From assembly GCF_013403985.1 (NCBI RefSeq), contig NZ_JABFDF010000001.1, forward strand, positions 1,178,001 to 1,242,000: 64,000 nucleotides of DNA, read 5' to 3'. Positions 9,784 through 19,193 of this stretch are shown here, one piece after another (the stretch's first letter is position 1; each line of letters begins with the position of its first letter). Under the pieces are notes generated by a model. The model did no database searches and was not told the DNA's origin. It was given only the letters and a program-made list of their open reading frames with translations. A program made the translations under genes and the position numbers. Origin of the DNA: Winogradskyella ludwigii. GTDB taxonomy: Bacteria; Bacteroidota; Bacteroidia; Flavobacteriales; Flavobacteriaceae.

Positions 9784-10113
9784 TTAATGTAATTCTTCAG
9801 ACTCTGTTTTATAGTATAATCGCTTTAAGCTTCGTTTTAAAAGTGTAAAACGATACACACCAATTATAAAAAAGATCACACAAAAAATCAAAGCGACAAG
9901 AGCTAAGTACTCAAAATTTGCAAACTCTTTTAATTGATAAAGCGCAATAGCACCTAATAATAAATAGAGTGAAGATCTTATGTAAGATAACAAAGTTCGT
10001 TCATTAGCCAAACGCGTGCGTTCTATCGCTAAATAATCTCTCAAAATCACTTTTTGATCGGGATTAAAATCGCGACCAAAGCTTAATAAATTCTTTTTTT
10101 TTGATTTCGCCAT
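9784..10113 (-). CDS. DUF202 (YidH-like) membrane protein
   Basis: A 109-residue protein with the DUF202 hallmark LAIERTRLANERTLLSYIRSSL at residues 30-51 (quoted in part), followed by two transmembrane helices (about 50-66 and 72-93) and a basic C-terminus. The family is widespread and of unknown function. It is convergent with the SulP gene, 10 bases away, with no clear terminator between them. Confidence 0.88.
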   Translation of the reverse strand: MAKSKKKNLLSFGRDFNPDQKVILRDYLAIERTRLANERTLLSYIRSSLYLLLGAIALYQLKEFANFEYLALVALIFCVIFFIIGVYRFTLLKRSLKRLYYKTESEELH

Positions 10114-10283
10114 AGTCTCTAAAAATTTATGGATTTAGTAGTTATCCTAAATGTAATTGATTTTTTAGAATAGATATAAAAATACACGCTACTTATTTGT
10201 TAAATATCCTCTAATTTATTGTGGCTAACAACAATTAGTTTTAATGCTTTTAGTAATTTGCAAGACTTATAAATTTTTCACAG

Positions 10284-11141
10284 ATGCAATTATATCCTAT
10301 TAATGCCGGAAATTTTAAACTAGATGGTGGTGCTATGTTTGGTGTTGTACCAAAATCTTTATGGCAACGTACCAACCCTTCTGATAATAAAAACATGATT
10401 GACATCGCAGCACGATGTTTGTTAATTGAAGATGGAAACCGTCTTATCTTAATAGATACAGGAATGGGCAACAAGCAAAGTGATAAATTCTATGGTTATT
10501 ATTTTCTATATGGAGACGATTCAATAGATAAGTCTTTAGCTTCTTATGGTTTTCATCGCGATGATATCACTGATGTCTTTATGACGCATCTCCATTTTGA
10601 CCATTGTGGAGGAAGTATTCAATGGAATAAAGACAGAACAGGCTACGAACCCGCTTTTAAAAATGCTCATTTTTGGAGTAACCAAGATCATTGGAATTGG
10701 GCAACACAACCTAACAGACGTGAGGTCGCTTCTTTTTTGAAAGAGAATATTTTACCAATGGAAGAGAGTGGTCAATTAAAATTTACTTCAGTTCCTAATA
10801 ATTCTATTATAACGGATTCTGAATTAGGATTTGATATCTTCTTTGCCAACGGACATACAGACAAACAAATGATTCCTATGATTAAATACAAAGGAAAAAC
10901 CATCTGTTTTATGGCCGATTTATTACCAACTGTAGGTCATCTACCTCTACCTTTTGTAATGGGTTATGATACAAGACCTTTGCTAACACTTGATGAAAAA
11001 GAAGTGTTTTTAAACATGGCAGCAGATGAAAATTTCTATTTGTTTTTAGAACATGATGCTCATAACGAAATTATAACCGTTAAACACACTGAAAAAGGTG
11101 TGCGACTTAATGAAACTTTTACAACAGACTTAATATTTTAA
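10284..11141 (+). CDS. Metallo-beta-lactamase-fold hydrolase
   Basis: A 285-residue soluble protein with no signal peptide. The metal-binding signature HLHFDHCGG places ligands at H102, H104, D106 and H107; further candidates are the histidine in FFANGHTD, the aspartate in CFMADLLP and the histidine in LEHDAHNE. The layout resembles the lactonase/N-acyl-homoserine lactonase-like branch of the fold, but the substrate cannot be assigned. The next gene, a secreted protease, starts 23 bases downstream and may be co-transcribed. Confidence 0.9.
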   Translation: MQLYPINAGNFKLDGGAMFGVVPKSLWQRTNPSDNKNMIDIAARCLLIEDGNRLILIDTGMGNKQSDKFYGYYFLYGDDSIDKSLASYGFHRDDITDVFMTHLHFDHCGGSIQWNKDRTGYEPAFKNAHFWSNQDHWNWATQPNRREVASFLKENILPMEESGQLKFTSVPNNSIITDSELGFDIFFANGHTDKQMIPMIKYKGKTICFMADLLPTVGHLPLPFVMGYDTRPLLTLDEKEVFLNMAADENFYLFLEHDAHNEIITVKHTEKGVRLNETFTTDLIF

Positions 11142-11164
11142 TTAAAAATCACAAATAAAAACAC

Positions 11165-12766
11165 ATGAGATTGAATTACAAATTAATAGCATATTTAGGT
11201 TTTACTGGAACACTTTTTTTTGGTTGTGGTGCAGCAGATATCATTTCTACTCCAATTGAAAACATAGATACTTCTCCTCTTAAAATAACAGAATTAACTG
11301 ATGCTGAAGCCAAAAATTGGGGCCATTTAGATCTTGTTTCAGATACTATTCCTGGAATGAGTGTTGATAAGGCTTATGCTGAAATCATAAAAAACAAAAA
11401 AGGAACCAAAGTCATTGTAGCCGTTATAGATTCTGGAATTGATATTGATCACGAAGATTTAAATGATGTCATTTGGACGAATAAAGGAGAAATACCAAAT
11501 AACGGAATTGACGATGATAAAAACGGTTATGTAGATGATATTCATGGTTGGAATTTTCTAGGTGATGGCTACGATGAACAATTAGAATATGTACGTTTAG
11601 TGGCAAGTGGAGACAAAACTGATCCGCGTTATAATGAAGCTGTAGCTTTACAAAAAGAAGAATATGACACTTATTTGGGTGCAAAAACCAGATATGAGCA
11701 AATTTTAAATGTTTTAAAAAATGCTGATGAGAAATTAACAGCACATTTAGGTAAAAAAGACTATACAATTAAAGAAGTTAATGCAATTACTACAGAAGAC
11801 CAAACGTTATTACAAGCGGTTCAAATTGCACAAAATATAAATGCTAACGGTGGAACTTTTGCAGAAGCTAATACCGAAATTAGTGAGCAATTAGAAAGTT
11901 ACAATGAACGTTTAAATTACCTCTTAAATATAAATTTTTCTGGTCGTAAAACAGGAGATAATATTAATGATTTAACTGATATAGGTTACGGAAACGGAAA
12001 TGTAAAACCTGTGAAGAAAACAGAATCTCATGGTACACACGTTGCTGGTATTATAGCTGCAGAACGTAATAATGGTTTAGGTGCAAATGGTATCGCTAAC
12101 AATGTAGAAATTATGTCTGTTAGAACAGTTCCTAACGGAGATGAGTACGATAAAGATGTTGCATTAGCCATTCGTTATGCTGTAGATAATGGAGCCAAAG
12201 TAATTAACGGAAGTTTTGGTAAATCATTCTCACCACATGCAGATTGGGTAAGAGATGCAATTAAATATGCTTCAGATAATGATGTTGTATTTGTACATGC
12301 TGCTGGTAACGATGGTAAAAATGTAGATGAAGGCACTAATTTCCCAGATGATAATGTTGGTTTTGTAGAAATATCAAATACATATATTAGAGTGGGTTCT
12401 TTAACCTCTAAATATGGTTCTAAAATGGTTTCTGGTTTCTCTAATTACGGAAAAAATAACGTGGATGTTTTTGCTCCAGGTTCTGCCATTTATTCTACAT
12501 ACCCAGAAAATGATTATGAAAGCATAAGTGGTACTTCTATGGCTTCTCCAGGTGTTGCTGGTGTTGCTGCATTAATACGTTCTCAATATCCTAAGCTAAC
12601 TGCGGCACAAGTAAAACAAGTTATTTTAGATTCAGGTTTACCATTAACAACAAAAGTTGTGGTTGGTGGTGATGCTTCTAATGTTAAGCCTTTTACAGAC
12701 TTATCTAAATCAGGTAGAATTGTAAATGCTTTTAATGCCTTAATAGTTGCTTCAAAATTAAAATAA
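11165..12766 (+). CDS. Subtilisin-like (S8) serine protease lipoprotein
   Basis: A 533-residue exported protease. A lipoprotein signal peptide ends in LFFGC with lipidated C21. The catalytic triad is visible as D89 (AVIDSGIDIDH), H289 (SHGTHVAGI) and S458 (GTSMASPG), with oxyanion N382 in AAGND. The D-to-H spacing is about 200 residues, against about 32 in subtilisin, because of a charged insertion at roughly 130-280. There is no C-terminal secretion (Por) domain. The M1 peptidase lipoprotein starts 14 bases downstream, so the two form a peptide-degrading envelope pair. Confidence 0.93.
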   Translation: MRLNYKLIAYLGFTGTLFFGCGAADIISTPIENIDTSPLKITELTDAEAKNWGHLDLVSDTIPGMSVDKAYAEIIKNKKGTKVIVAVIDSGIDIDHEDLNDVIWTNKGEIPNNGIDDDKNGYVDDIHGWNFLGDGYDEQLEYVRLVASGDKTDPRYNEAVALQKEEYDTYLGAKTRYEQILNVLKNADEKLTAHLGKKDYTIKEVNAITTEDQTLLQAVQIAQNINANGGTFAEANTEISEQLESYNERLNYLLNINFSGRKTGDNINDLTDIGYGNGNVKPVKKTESHGTHVAGIIAAERNNGLGANGIANNVEIMSVRTVPNGDEYDKDVALAIRYAVDNGAKVINGSFGKSFSPHADWVRDAIKYASDNDVVFVHAAGNDGKNVDEGTNFPDDNVGFVEISNTYIRVGSLTSKYGSKMVSGFSNYGKNNVDVFAPGSAIYSTYPENDYESISGTSMASPGVAGVAALIRSQYPKLTAAQVKQVILDSGLPLTTKVVVGGDASNVKPFTDLSKSGRIVNAFNALIVASKLK

Positions 12767-12779
12767 ACTCAACATTTAT

Positions 12780-14582
12780 ATGAAATATTTAATTATTGGT
12801 CTTTTTTCGGTTTTATGTATGACCTCTTGTGGTACATCTAAACAAGCGATTAAAGATGGAAACTATGCAAGCAATACCTCTAATAGTTACTGGCAACAGC
12901 ATGTAGACTATTCTATGGAAATTGACATGGATGTTAATAGCTACCAATATCAAGGGAAACAAAAATTGGTTTATACCAATAACTCGCCAGATGTGCTTCA
13001 TCGTGTGTATTACCATTTGTACTTTAATGCGTTCCAACCAGGAAGTGAAATGGATGTCCGTTCACGTACTATTCAAGATCCAGATCGTAGAGTTGGAGAT
13101 CGTATTAGTAAACTTCAACCTAATGAGATTGGTTACATTAAAGTGAATTCGTTACAACAAAACGGAACCACTGTATCTCATAACGTATCTGGTACTGTTT
13201 TAGAAGTACAGTTAAATACCCCTATTCAACCAGGTGAAAAAGTAACTTTTGATATGCTTTTTAATGCTCAAGTTCCTGTTCAAATTCGTAGATCAGGAAG
13301 AAATAATAAAGAAGACGTTGCTTTATCTATGGCACAATGGTATCCTAAGTTAGCAGAATATGATGATGAAGGTTGGCATGCAGATCCTTATATTGGAAGA
13401 GAGTTTCATGGTGTATGGGGAGATTTTGATATAAAATTAACCATAGATGAAACTTATGTTATTGGTGGAACAGGTTATCTTAAAGGAGAACCAACTGTAA
13501 AGTCAGGAAAGAAAACACATCATTTTATCGCTCCTAATGTTCATGATTTTACTTGGGCAGCAGATCCAGATTTTATCCATGATACATTTCAAGTCCCAAA
13601 TGGTCCACTTTTAAACTTTTATTACAAGAAAGATTTAGAACAGGAATATCTTGATAATTGGAAAAAATTACCTGCTGAAACTGCCGAGTTAATGAATTTC
13701 TATAGCGCAAACATTGGAAACTATCCTTACAAACAATACTCTGTAATACAAGGTGGAGATGGTGGTATGGAATATGCAATGTGTACTTTAATTACTGGAA
13801 AACGAAAATACGGAAGTTTAATTGGTGTTACTGCACATGAATTGGCACATACCTGGTTTCAATTTTTATTGGCTTCAAACGAATCTAAACACGAGTGGAT
13901 GGATGAAGGTTTTACAAGTTACATTTCGGCATTAGCAATGAATTCTCTTCGTGATAACAAAAACTCTAACCCATTAGCAGGATCTTATAGAGGCTATTTA
14001 AGTTTGGCTAATTCTGGTGTTGAGCAACCTTTAACAACACACTCTGATCGTTATGCTTCAAATGGAGTTTATGGAGCTGCTGCATATAGCAAAGGAGCGG
14101 TATTTTTAGCACAATTAGGTTATGTTATTGGAGACGATAATTTAGATAAAACTATTAAAAAATATTACAAAGATTTTTCATTCAAGCATCCAAAACCTTT
14201 CGATATTATTAGAACTGCAGAACGTATTACGGATTTTGAATTGGATTGGTATTTTATAGATTTTGCACAAACCACAAATACTATTGATTATGGTGTAAAA
14301 TCGGTACAAGGTAATTCTATCACCTTAGAGCGTATTGGATTAATGCCAATGCCTATAGACCTTTCTGTAACTTATACAGATGGTTCTACAGAAGACTTTT
14401 ACATTCCATTACAAATGATGCGTGGAGAAAAACCAACCTCAGCAACTATTATTAATGATTGGGCTTGGGCAATGCCAACCTATTCATTTGATACTAAAAA
14501 AGAAGTTAAATCTGTTGAAATTGATTCGTCTCAGATGATGGCAGATAATCATCGTGATAATAACGTGTTTAATTTAAATTAA
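12780..14582 (+). CDS. M1-family zinc metallopeptidase lipoprotein
   Basis: A 600-residue aminopeptidase-like protein. The lipoprotein signal ends at C17 (MTSC). The substrate-anchoring motif GGMEY is at 328-332, close to the GAMEN of classical M1 enzymes. The zinc motif HELAH is at 353-357 with the third ligand E376 in WMDEG. A Tyr-containing segment (YGAAAYSKGAVFLAQL) follows as in the family. It should remove N-terminal residues from peptides in the periplasm or at the outer membrane, matching the protease just upstream. A strong hairpin terminator follows the gene. Confidence 0.92.
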   Translation: MKYLIIGLFSVLCMTSCGTSKQAIKDGNYASNTSNSYWQQHVDYSMEIDMDVNSYQYQGKQKLVYTNNSPDVLHRVYYHLYFNAFQPGSEMDVRSRTIQDPDRRVGDRISKLQPNEIGYIKVNSLQQNGTTVSHNVSGTVLEVQLNTPIQPGEKVTFDMLFNAQVPVQIRRSGRNNKEDVALSMAQWYPKLAEYDDEGWHADPYIGREFHGVWGDFDIKLTIDETYVIGGTGYLKGEPTVKSGKKTHHFIAPNVHDFTWAADPDFIHDTFQVPNGPLLNFYYKKDLEQEYLDNWKKLPAETAELMNFYSANIGNYPYKQYSVIQGGDGGMEYAMCTLITGKRKYGSLIGVTAHELAHTWFQFLLASNESKHEWMDEGFTSYISALAMNSLRDNKNSNPLAGSYRGYLSLANSGVEQPLTTHSDRYASNGVYGAAAYSKGAVFLAQLGYVIGDDNLDKTIKKYYKDFSFKHPKPFDIIRTAERITDFELDWYFIDFAQTTNTIDYGVKSVQGNSITLERIGLMPMPIDLSVTYTDGSTEDFYIPLQMMRGEKPTSATIINDWAWAMPTYSFDTKKEVKSVEIDSSQMMADNHRDNNVFNLN

Positions 14583-14610
14583 GACGTCACAGCATATTTT
14601 TTAAACTATA

Positions 14611-14649
14611 AAAGGTTACAGATATACTAGATATCTGTAACCTTTTTTT
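14611..14649 (+). terminator. Strong intrinsic terminator after the M1 peptidase
   Basis: A perfect 15-bp stem (14611-14625 with 14631-14645, AAAGGTTACAGATAT and its complement) closes a 5-base loop and runs into a T-tract. It separates the protease operon from the convergent exporter genes. Confidence 0.85.
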
Positions 14650-14693
14650 ATACTAAGTTTTAAATATTTTTATTGAAAATGAGGAGGAAATTA

Positions 14694-15185
14694 TTACCTA
14701 AGATCTACTCTTTTAACCGTATGTTTCCTTAACAATAAGAGCGGTAAAGACACTCCAATAGTTAAAGAAATTAGTATAAACAACATGGTAAAGCCATTAG
14801 AAAATATGTCTTCCATAAAAATCAATCGTTTAGAATCGTTTTTCTCTGAAAATGTAAAAGACATAATAGATAAAACCGTTTCATAAGCATAAAAACCGGG
14901 TATCATTGGGATTACTGCAGGTATAGAAAACACAACAGGAGGTTGATGAATGCCATGAGCTAACGGTAAACTTAAAACACCTACAAAAGAAGCTGCTATT
15001 AAACTTGCTAATACAATATTGACTTCAAAATGTAATAAAACAAACTTTATAAGACCTGCTCCAAAACCTAAAAAAAACACCGTTAATATGGCTTTTTTAG
15101 GAATGTTAAATAAAATACCAAATCCGACCGCTGCAATGCCTGCCCAAACAGATACTTCTAATAATTCTAATATGGTTGCTATCAT
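14694..15185 (-). CDS. Threonine/serine exporter, small subunit (ThrE_2-like)
   Basis: A 163-residue membrane protein with about five hydrophobic helices, matching the C-terminal half of ThrE-type exporters (ThrE_2/DUF3815). The IPAVIPMIPGFYAYETVL segment is typical of the family. Its start overlaps the stop of the larger subunit by 4 bases. The two halves of one ThrE transporter are separate genes here, as is common outside Actinobacteria. The transported amino acid is not proven. Confidence 0.87.
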   Translation of the reverse strand: MIATILELLEVSVWAGIAAVGFGILFNIPKKAILTVFFLGFGAGLIKFVLLHFEVNIVLASLIAASFVGVLSLPLAHGIHQPPVVFSIPAVIPMIPGFYAYETVLSIMSFTFSEKNDSKRLIFMEDIFSNGFTMLFILISLTIGVSLPLLLLRKHTVKRVDLR

Positions 15186-15949
15186 TTTAATTGAAATATT
15201 AACATGGCTACAAAAAGTCCAAGTGCTATGGCTAAAACAGTCATGATACCATTAGAAAACCTAACCATACCATTCAATACATTTTTATCTAAAAGATCTG
15301 TAAAAGAATTAATTAAGGCAACACCAGGAACTAAAAATAAAATGGAAGTTGCTAAGGTAGCTTCAGGTTGTGTTCCTAGATTAAAATACACACCTAAAGA
15401 AGCTAATAAAGAGGCTGTTAACGAAGCCAAAAACACACTTATATAAGTATTAAACTCTCTTTTATGAGCGGTTTGAAGCATTAACAATCCAAAAAATGTG
15501 CTCACAAAAGCTAATGCCAAATTATAGTAATCTCCACCAAAAATTTTACAAAATCCAGCTCCCGAAAAACTGACAGCTAATAAAACAACCAGTCTAGAAT
15601 AACGCTTTTGTGCTTTAATTGTTTCAATCTCTTGAGAAATTTTAGAAAGCGACCAATCTTCATCTAAAGCATTCCAACTGGCTTTACTAATCGCTGAAAT
15701 AATTGTGAAATTTATTTTGTGAGAAGGCAAGTTTTTTACTTTGGTATAATTTTCTTTAGTTTCAGTATCAATAACGGTGAGTATCATCGTTTTTTGACTA
15801 ATTAAACTATAAGATTCACAATGTAATACAGAAGCAAAACGATCAATATTTACATCTACTCTATTAGTATTTGCACCAGAAACCATTAATATGGATGCTA
15901 TTTCTAATAATAAATCGGCTATCTGTTCTAACCTATTTTCCGTTTTCAT
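15182..15949 (-). CDS. Threonine/serine exporter, large subunit (ThrE/DUF1212)
   Basis: A 255-residue protein with a cytoplasmic N-terminal region (about 1-115, including the family-typical LLEIASILMVSGANTNRVD) and five hydrophobic helices after residue 115, including VPGVALINSFTDLL. It corresponds to the N-terminal half of ThrE exporters and is translationally coupled to the small subunit through a 4-base overlap. A -7 box (TAAATTTG on the minus strand, 15966-15973) lies just upstream. Confidence 0.87.
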   Translation of the reverse strand: MKTENRLEQIADLLLEIASILMVSGANTNRVDVNIDRFASVLHCESYSLISQKTMILTVIDTETKENYTKVKNLPSHKINFTIISAISKASWNALDEDWSLSKISQEIETIKAQKRYSRLVVLLAVSFSGAGFCKIFGGDYYNLALAFVSTFFGLLMLQTAHKREFNTYISVFLASLTASLLASLGVYFNLGTQPEATLATSILFLVPGVALINSFTDLLDKNVLNGMVRFSNGIMTVLAIALGLFVAMLIFQLK

Positions 15950-15965
15950 TTCTATAAAATCTATT

Positions 15966-15973
15966 CAAATTTA
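15966..15973 (-). promoter_or_regulatory. Putative -7 box for the ThrE operon
   Basis: TAAATTTG on the minus strand matches the Bacteroidota TAnnTTTG -7 element and would place transcription start about a dozen bases before the ATG. The -33 element is not obvious. Confidence 0.4.
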
Positions 15974-16163
15974 AGATTATTATAAACTTATAAAGTGTGA
16001 TTTTTATTAAATATTTTCTGGAATCACATAAATGCAATTCCTAATGTCCATTTTAGACGCCTAAGATTGAGGATTAGTGCATTCTTAGCGTTAACAATAT
16101 TATAAAAATGCACGAAAAAATAATATAGACGCCATAAAACCGCATCTTATCACTACGGTTTTC

Positions 16164-16171
16164 TATTTTTG
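16164..16171 (+). promoter_or_regulatory. rnpA: Putative -7 box for rnpA
   Basis: TATTTTTG matches TAnnTTTG and lies 19 bases before the rnpA ATG, giving a short leader of about 15 bases. Confidence 0.45.
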
Positions 16172-16190
16172 TTATATCGGATTTATACCA

Positions 16191-16601
16191 ATGAACTTCA
16201 AATATTCAAAAAAAGATAAACTAAAAAGTAAAAAGCTCATAGAGCAACTTTTTACAGAAGGAAAAGCTGTGACAGCTTATCCTTTAAAATTGGTGTATCT
16301 TAAAACAGAATTTAAAGATGGTTCTCAACTAAAAACAGGCGTTTCTGTAAGTAAGCGATTGCATAAAACTGCCGTTTCTAGAAATAAGATTAAACGCCTC
16401 TTACGAGAAGCTTACCGGCTTAATAAACCATTATACTTTAACAATAGTTCAGAATCTTATACGTTTATGATTTTGTACCTTAGTAAAGATGGAACAACTT
16501 TTGATAAACTAGATCATAGGATGAAATTGTTGTTTAAAAAATTTTTAGATAAAAATGCTCCAATCGTAATCGCATCAGATTCTAATATTTCTGATATATA
16601 A
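16191..16601 (+). CDS. rnpA: Ribonuclease P protein component
   Basis: A basic 136-residue protein, the protein subunit of RNase P, which helps the RNA subunit cleave tRNA 5' leaders. The RNP motif is at 63-77 (SRNKIKRLLREAYRL), preceded by the conserved VSVSKRLHKTAV strand. The N-terminal YSKKDKLKSKKLIEQLFTEGK is typical and fixes the start. rpmH, its usual upstream partner in many phyla, is absent here; an S41 protease follows instead. Confidence 0.95.
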   Translation: MNFKYSKKDKLKSKKLIEQLFTEGKAVTAYPLKLVYLKTEFKDGSQLKTGVSVSKRLHKTAVSRNKIKRLLREAYRLNKPLYFNNSSESYTFMILYLSKDGTTFDKLDHRMKLLFKKFLDKNAPIVIASDSNISDI

Positions 16602-16635
16602 AACGCGTTTATTTTAAGTTATTAGACATCAACAC

Positions 16636-18270
16636 ATGAAAAAACTTCTTCGTAAAAAAATAATATTTCCTGTTTTAGCAGTGCTTATATTTTTTGGTAC
16701 ATCAGCTTTTAAAAATGATTTTTTTGAAATAGCTAAGCAAATAGAAATATTTACCACGCTTTTTAAAGAAATCAACATGAATTATGTCGATGATACCAAT
16801 CCTGGAGATCTCATGGACACTGCAATTAAAAGCATGTTGGAGGATTTAGATCCTTACACTCAGTTTTATAACGAACAAGACGTAGAAGCCTCTAGAATTA
16901 ACAATGCAGGTGATTATACAGGTATTGGAGCTAAGGTGTTAACTTTAAAAGATAAATTAGTAATTGTTGAGCCGTATAAAAATTATGCTGCAGATAAAGC
17001 GGGTCTTAAAGCCGGAGATGAAATTATTAAAGTAGATAAAGTTACTGTTGCAGATTTTAAAGATGATGCTGCCAACTTATTACAAGGTGCGGCAGGTACA
17101 GAAGTTTTTGTAACCTATATGCGTCAAGGAAAAACCAATACTGTAAACATTATTAGAGAATCTTTAGATATTAAAGCCGTGCCACACTACGCTATGGTAG
17201 ACGAAAAAACGGGATATGTTGTACTAAGAAAATTTAATAATAAAGCCTCTTCAGAAACTATTAGTGCAATTAAAGCCTTAAAAAATCAAGGAGCCACACA
17301 ACTTATTTTAGACCTTAGAGGAAATCCGGGAGGTTTATTAAACGAAGCGGTTAACGTTACTAATATTTTTGTCCCTAAAGATCAGTTAGTCGTAACCACT
17401 AAATCGAAAGTTAAAAAGTATAACAAAACATACTACACACAACGCGAAGCTATAGATACAGAGATCCCTTTAGTGGTTTTAATTGATGGCAATAGTGCTT
17501 CTGCTAGTGAAATTGTTTCTGGTGCCTTACAAGACATGGATCGCGCAGTTGTGGTTGGTACACGAAGTTTTGGAAAAGGCTTAGTACAAAGACCAAAACC
17601 ATTGACTTATGGTACACAAATGAAGATTACCATTTCCAGATATTATACACCTTCTGGTCGTTGTATACAAGCTTTAGATTACTGGAATCGTGATGAAAAC
17701 GGAAAAGCAACACGAACACAACAAGAGAATTATAAAGCCTTTAAAACAAAAAATGGACGTAATGTGTTTGATGGTGGAGGTGTAGAGCCAGATGTAGAAG
17801 TTGAGTTTGCTAAACAAACACCAATTACCAAAGCAATTTCAAACGAAAATTTAGTGTTTAACTTTGCTACAAGCTATTATTATGATCATAAAGTTGACGA
17901 TCTAAAAGGTTTTAAACTATCGGATTCAGACTTTAAAAAATTCAAAAATTATATAAAAACAAGCGGTTTTAATTTTGAAACTAAAACTGAAAAAGCCTTG
18001 TCTAATGCGCTTAAGGTTGCCAAAGAAGAACACCTTGAAACTGTTATTAATTCAGAATACAACGATCTAACAGAAGTCTTAAAAACATATAAGACTAATG
18101 CTATTGACGAAAATAAAACGCAATTAAAATCATTACTTACAGACGAAATTATTAAACGTTACTTTTACAGCGAAGGTTTGTATACCTATTACACTGCAAA
18201 TAACGCAGAAATAAAAAAAGCACTTACTATTCTTAAAAATCCTGCGCAGTATGCCAGTATTTTGAGATAA
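16636..18270 (+). CDS. S41-family C-terminal processing protease
   Basis: A 544-residue periplasmic protease with an N-terminal membrane anchor or signal (about 9-24). Residues 85-175 form a PDZ domain (YTGIGAKVLTLKDKLVIVEP, KAGLKAGDEIIKVD). The peptidase core has the LDLRGNPGGLL motif (226-235), the serine-rich GNSASASE (285-292, nucleophile within it) and K314 in RSFGKG as general base. It cuts proteins near their C-termini or trims envelope proteins. A long C-terminal helical region follows. It starts 34 bases after rnpA and is likely co-transcribed. Confidence 0.92.
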   Translation: MKKLLRKKIIFPVLAVLIFFGTSAFKNDFFEIAKQIEIFTTLFKEINMNYVDDTNPGDLMDTAIKSMLEDLDPYTQFYNEQDVEASRINNAGDYTGIGAKVLTLKDKLVIVEPYKNYAADKAGLKAGDEIIKVDKVTVADFKDDAANLLQGAAGTEVFVTYMRQGKTNTVNIIRESLDIKAVPHYAMVDEKTGYVVLRKFNNKASSETISAIKALKNQGATQLILDLRGNPGGLLNEAVNVTNIFVPKDQLVVTTKSKVKKYNKTYYTQREAIDTEIPLVVLIDGNSASASEIVSGALQDMDRAVVVGTRSFGKGLVQRPKPLTYGTQMKITISRYYTPSGRCIQALDYWNRDENGKATRTQQENYKAFKTKNGRNVFDGGGVEPDVEVEFAKQTPITKAISNENLVFNFATSYYYDHKVDDLKGFKLSDSDFKKFKNYIKTSGFNFETKTEKALSNALKVAKEEHLETVINSEYNDLTEVLKTYKTNAIDENKTQLKSLLTDEIIKRYFYSEGLYTYYTANNAEIKKALTILKNPAQYASILR

Positions 18271-18335
18271 ACGTTAATTTATTTATATTTAGCGTTATAA
18301 CCATTTTCTGTAAGTAAGAAAATAATAATATAAAC

Positions 18336-19175
18336 ATGAAGTCCCTTATTGTTTTTTTATCCCTATTTGTTCAGCTCTCTTTTGCCCAAAAGGAACTGAA
18401 ACACGAAGTCTATTTTGAAACAGACCAACACGATATTCCTGAAACAGAACATAGTCGATTATTACTGTTCTTATCAACAATTGAAGATATGGACATAGAA
18501 AAAGTTTCTATATACGGCTTTACAGATGATAGAGGTAGTGATAACTATAATCTTACATTATCTCAAAATCGTGCAGATGCCATAAAAGAGGTCTTTTCTA
18601 ACAATGAATTTGATGAGTCAAAAATGACCAATGTTGATGGAAAAGGTAAAATTTTAGTCAACATTATTAAAGAAGATAATCTCAATAAAATTCGTGGCTT
18701 AAACCGGAAAGTAGAGATCATTGTAACACCTGTTTTTCCTCCTAAACCAGTGGTGGTAGTAGAAAAACCTGAAACTAATAAAACTGAAGATTTATTAAAA
18801 GGTGATTTAAAAGAAGGAGATAAAATTTTATTAGATAAACTACTCTTTAGAACAGGTTATAGTTATCTCACCAAAGAATCTAAAGTTGTGCTCGATAGAA
18901 TCGCTGTAATCTTAGCAGAACGTACCAATGTTTATTTCACTATAGAAGGTCATGTTTGCTGTACACAAGGAGAGCGAGATGCTATTGATCGTAAAACGAA
19001 GAAAAGAAATCTTTCTGTGGCGCGCGCAAAATATATTTACGATTATTTAGTAGATAAAGGTGTTAAGCATTACCGCATGAAATTTGCAGGTATGCGAAGA
19101 AAAGCACCGCTTGGTGGAGAACCACAATTAGATAGACGTGTAGAAATTTTAGTCACTAGGATTTACGATAAATAA
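18336..19175 (+). CDS. OmpA-family protein with two OmpA-like domains
   Basis: A 279-residue exported protein with a signal peptide at 1-17 (ending SFAQ). Two peptidoglycan-binding OmpA-like regions are visible: about 22-133 (VYFETDQHDI, YGFTDDRGSDNYNLTLSQNRADAI) and about 155-277 (LLFRTGYSYL, TIEGHVCC, LSVARAKYIYDYLVDKG, DRRVEILV). The second has an unusual CC pair and a longer loop before its helix. There is no beta-barrel. It probably tethers envelope components to peptidoglycan. Confidence 0.85.
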   Translation: MKSLIVFLSLFVQLSFAQKELKHEVYFETDQHDIPETEHSRLLLFLSTIEDMDIEKVSIYGFTDDRGSDNYNLTLSQNRADAIKEVFSNNEFDESKMTNVDGKGKILVNIIKEDNLNKIRGLNRKVEIIVTPVFPPKPVVVVEKPETNKTEDLLKGDLKEGDKILLDKLLFRTGYSYLTKESKVVLDRIAVILAERTNVYFTIEGHVCCTQGERDAIDRKTKKRNLSVARAKYIYDYLVDKGVKHYRMKFAGMRRKAPLGGEPQLDRRVEILVTRIYDK

Positions 19176-19193
19176 TCTTCTAGAATAGTAGTT

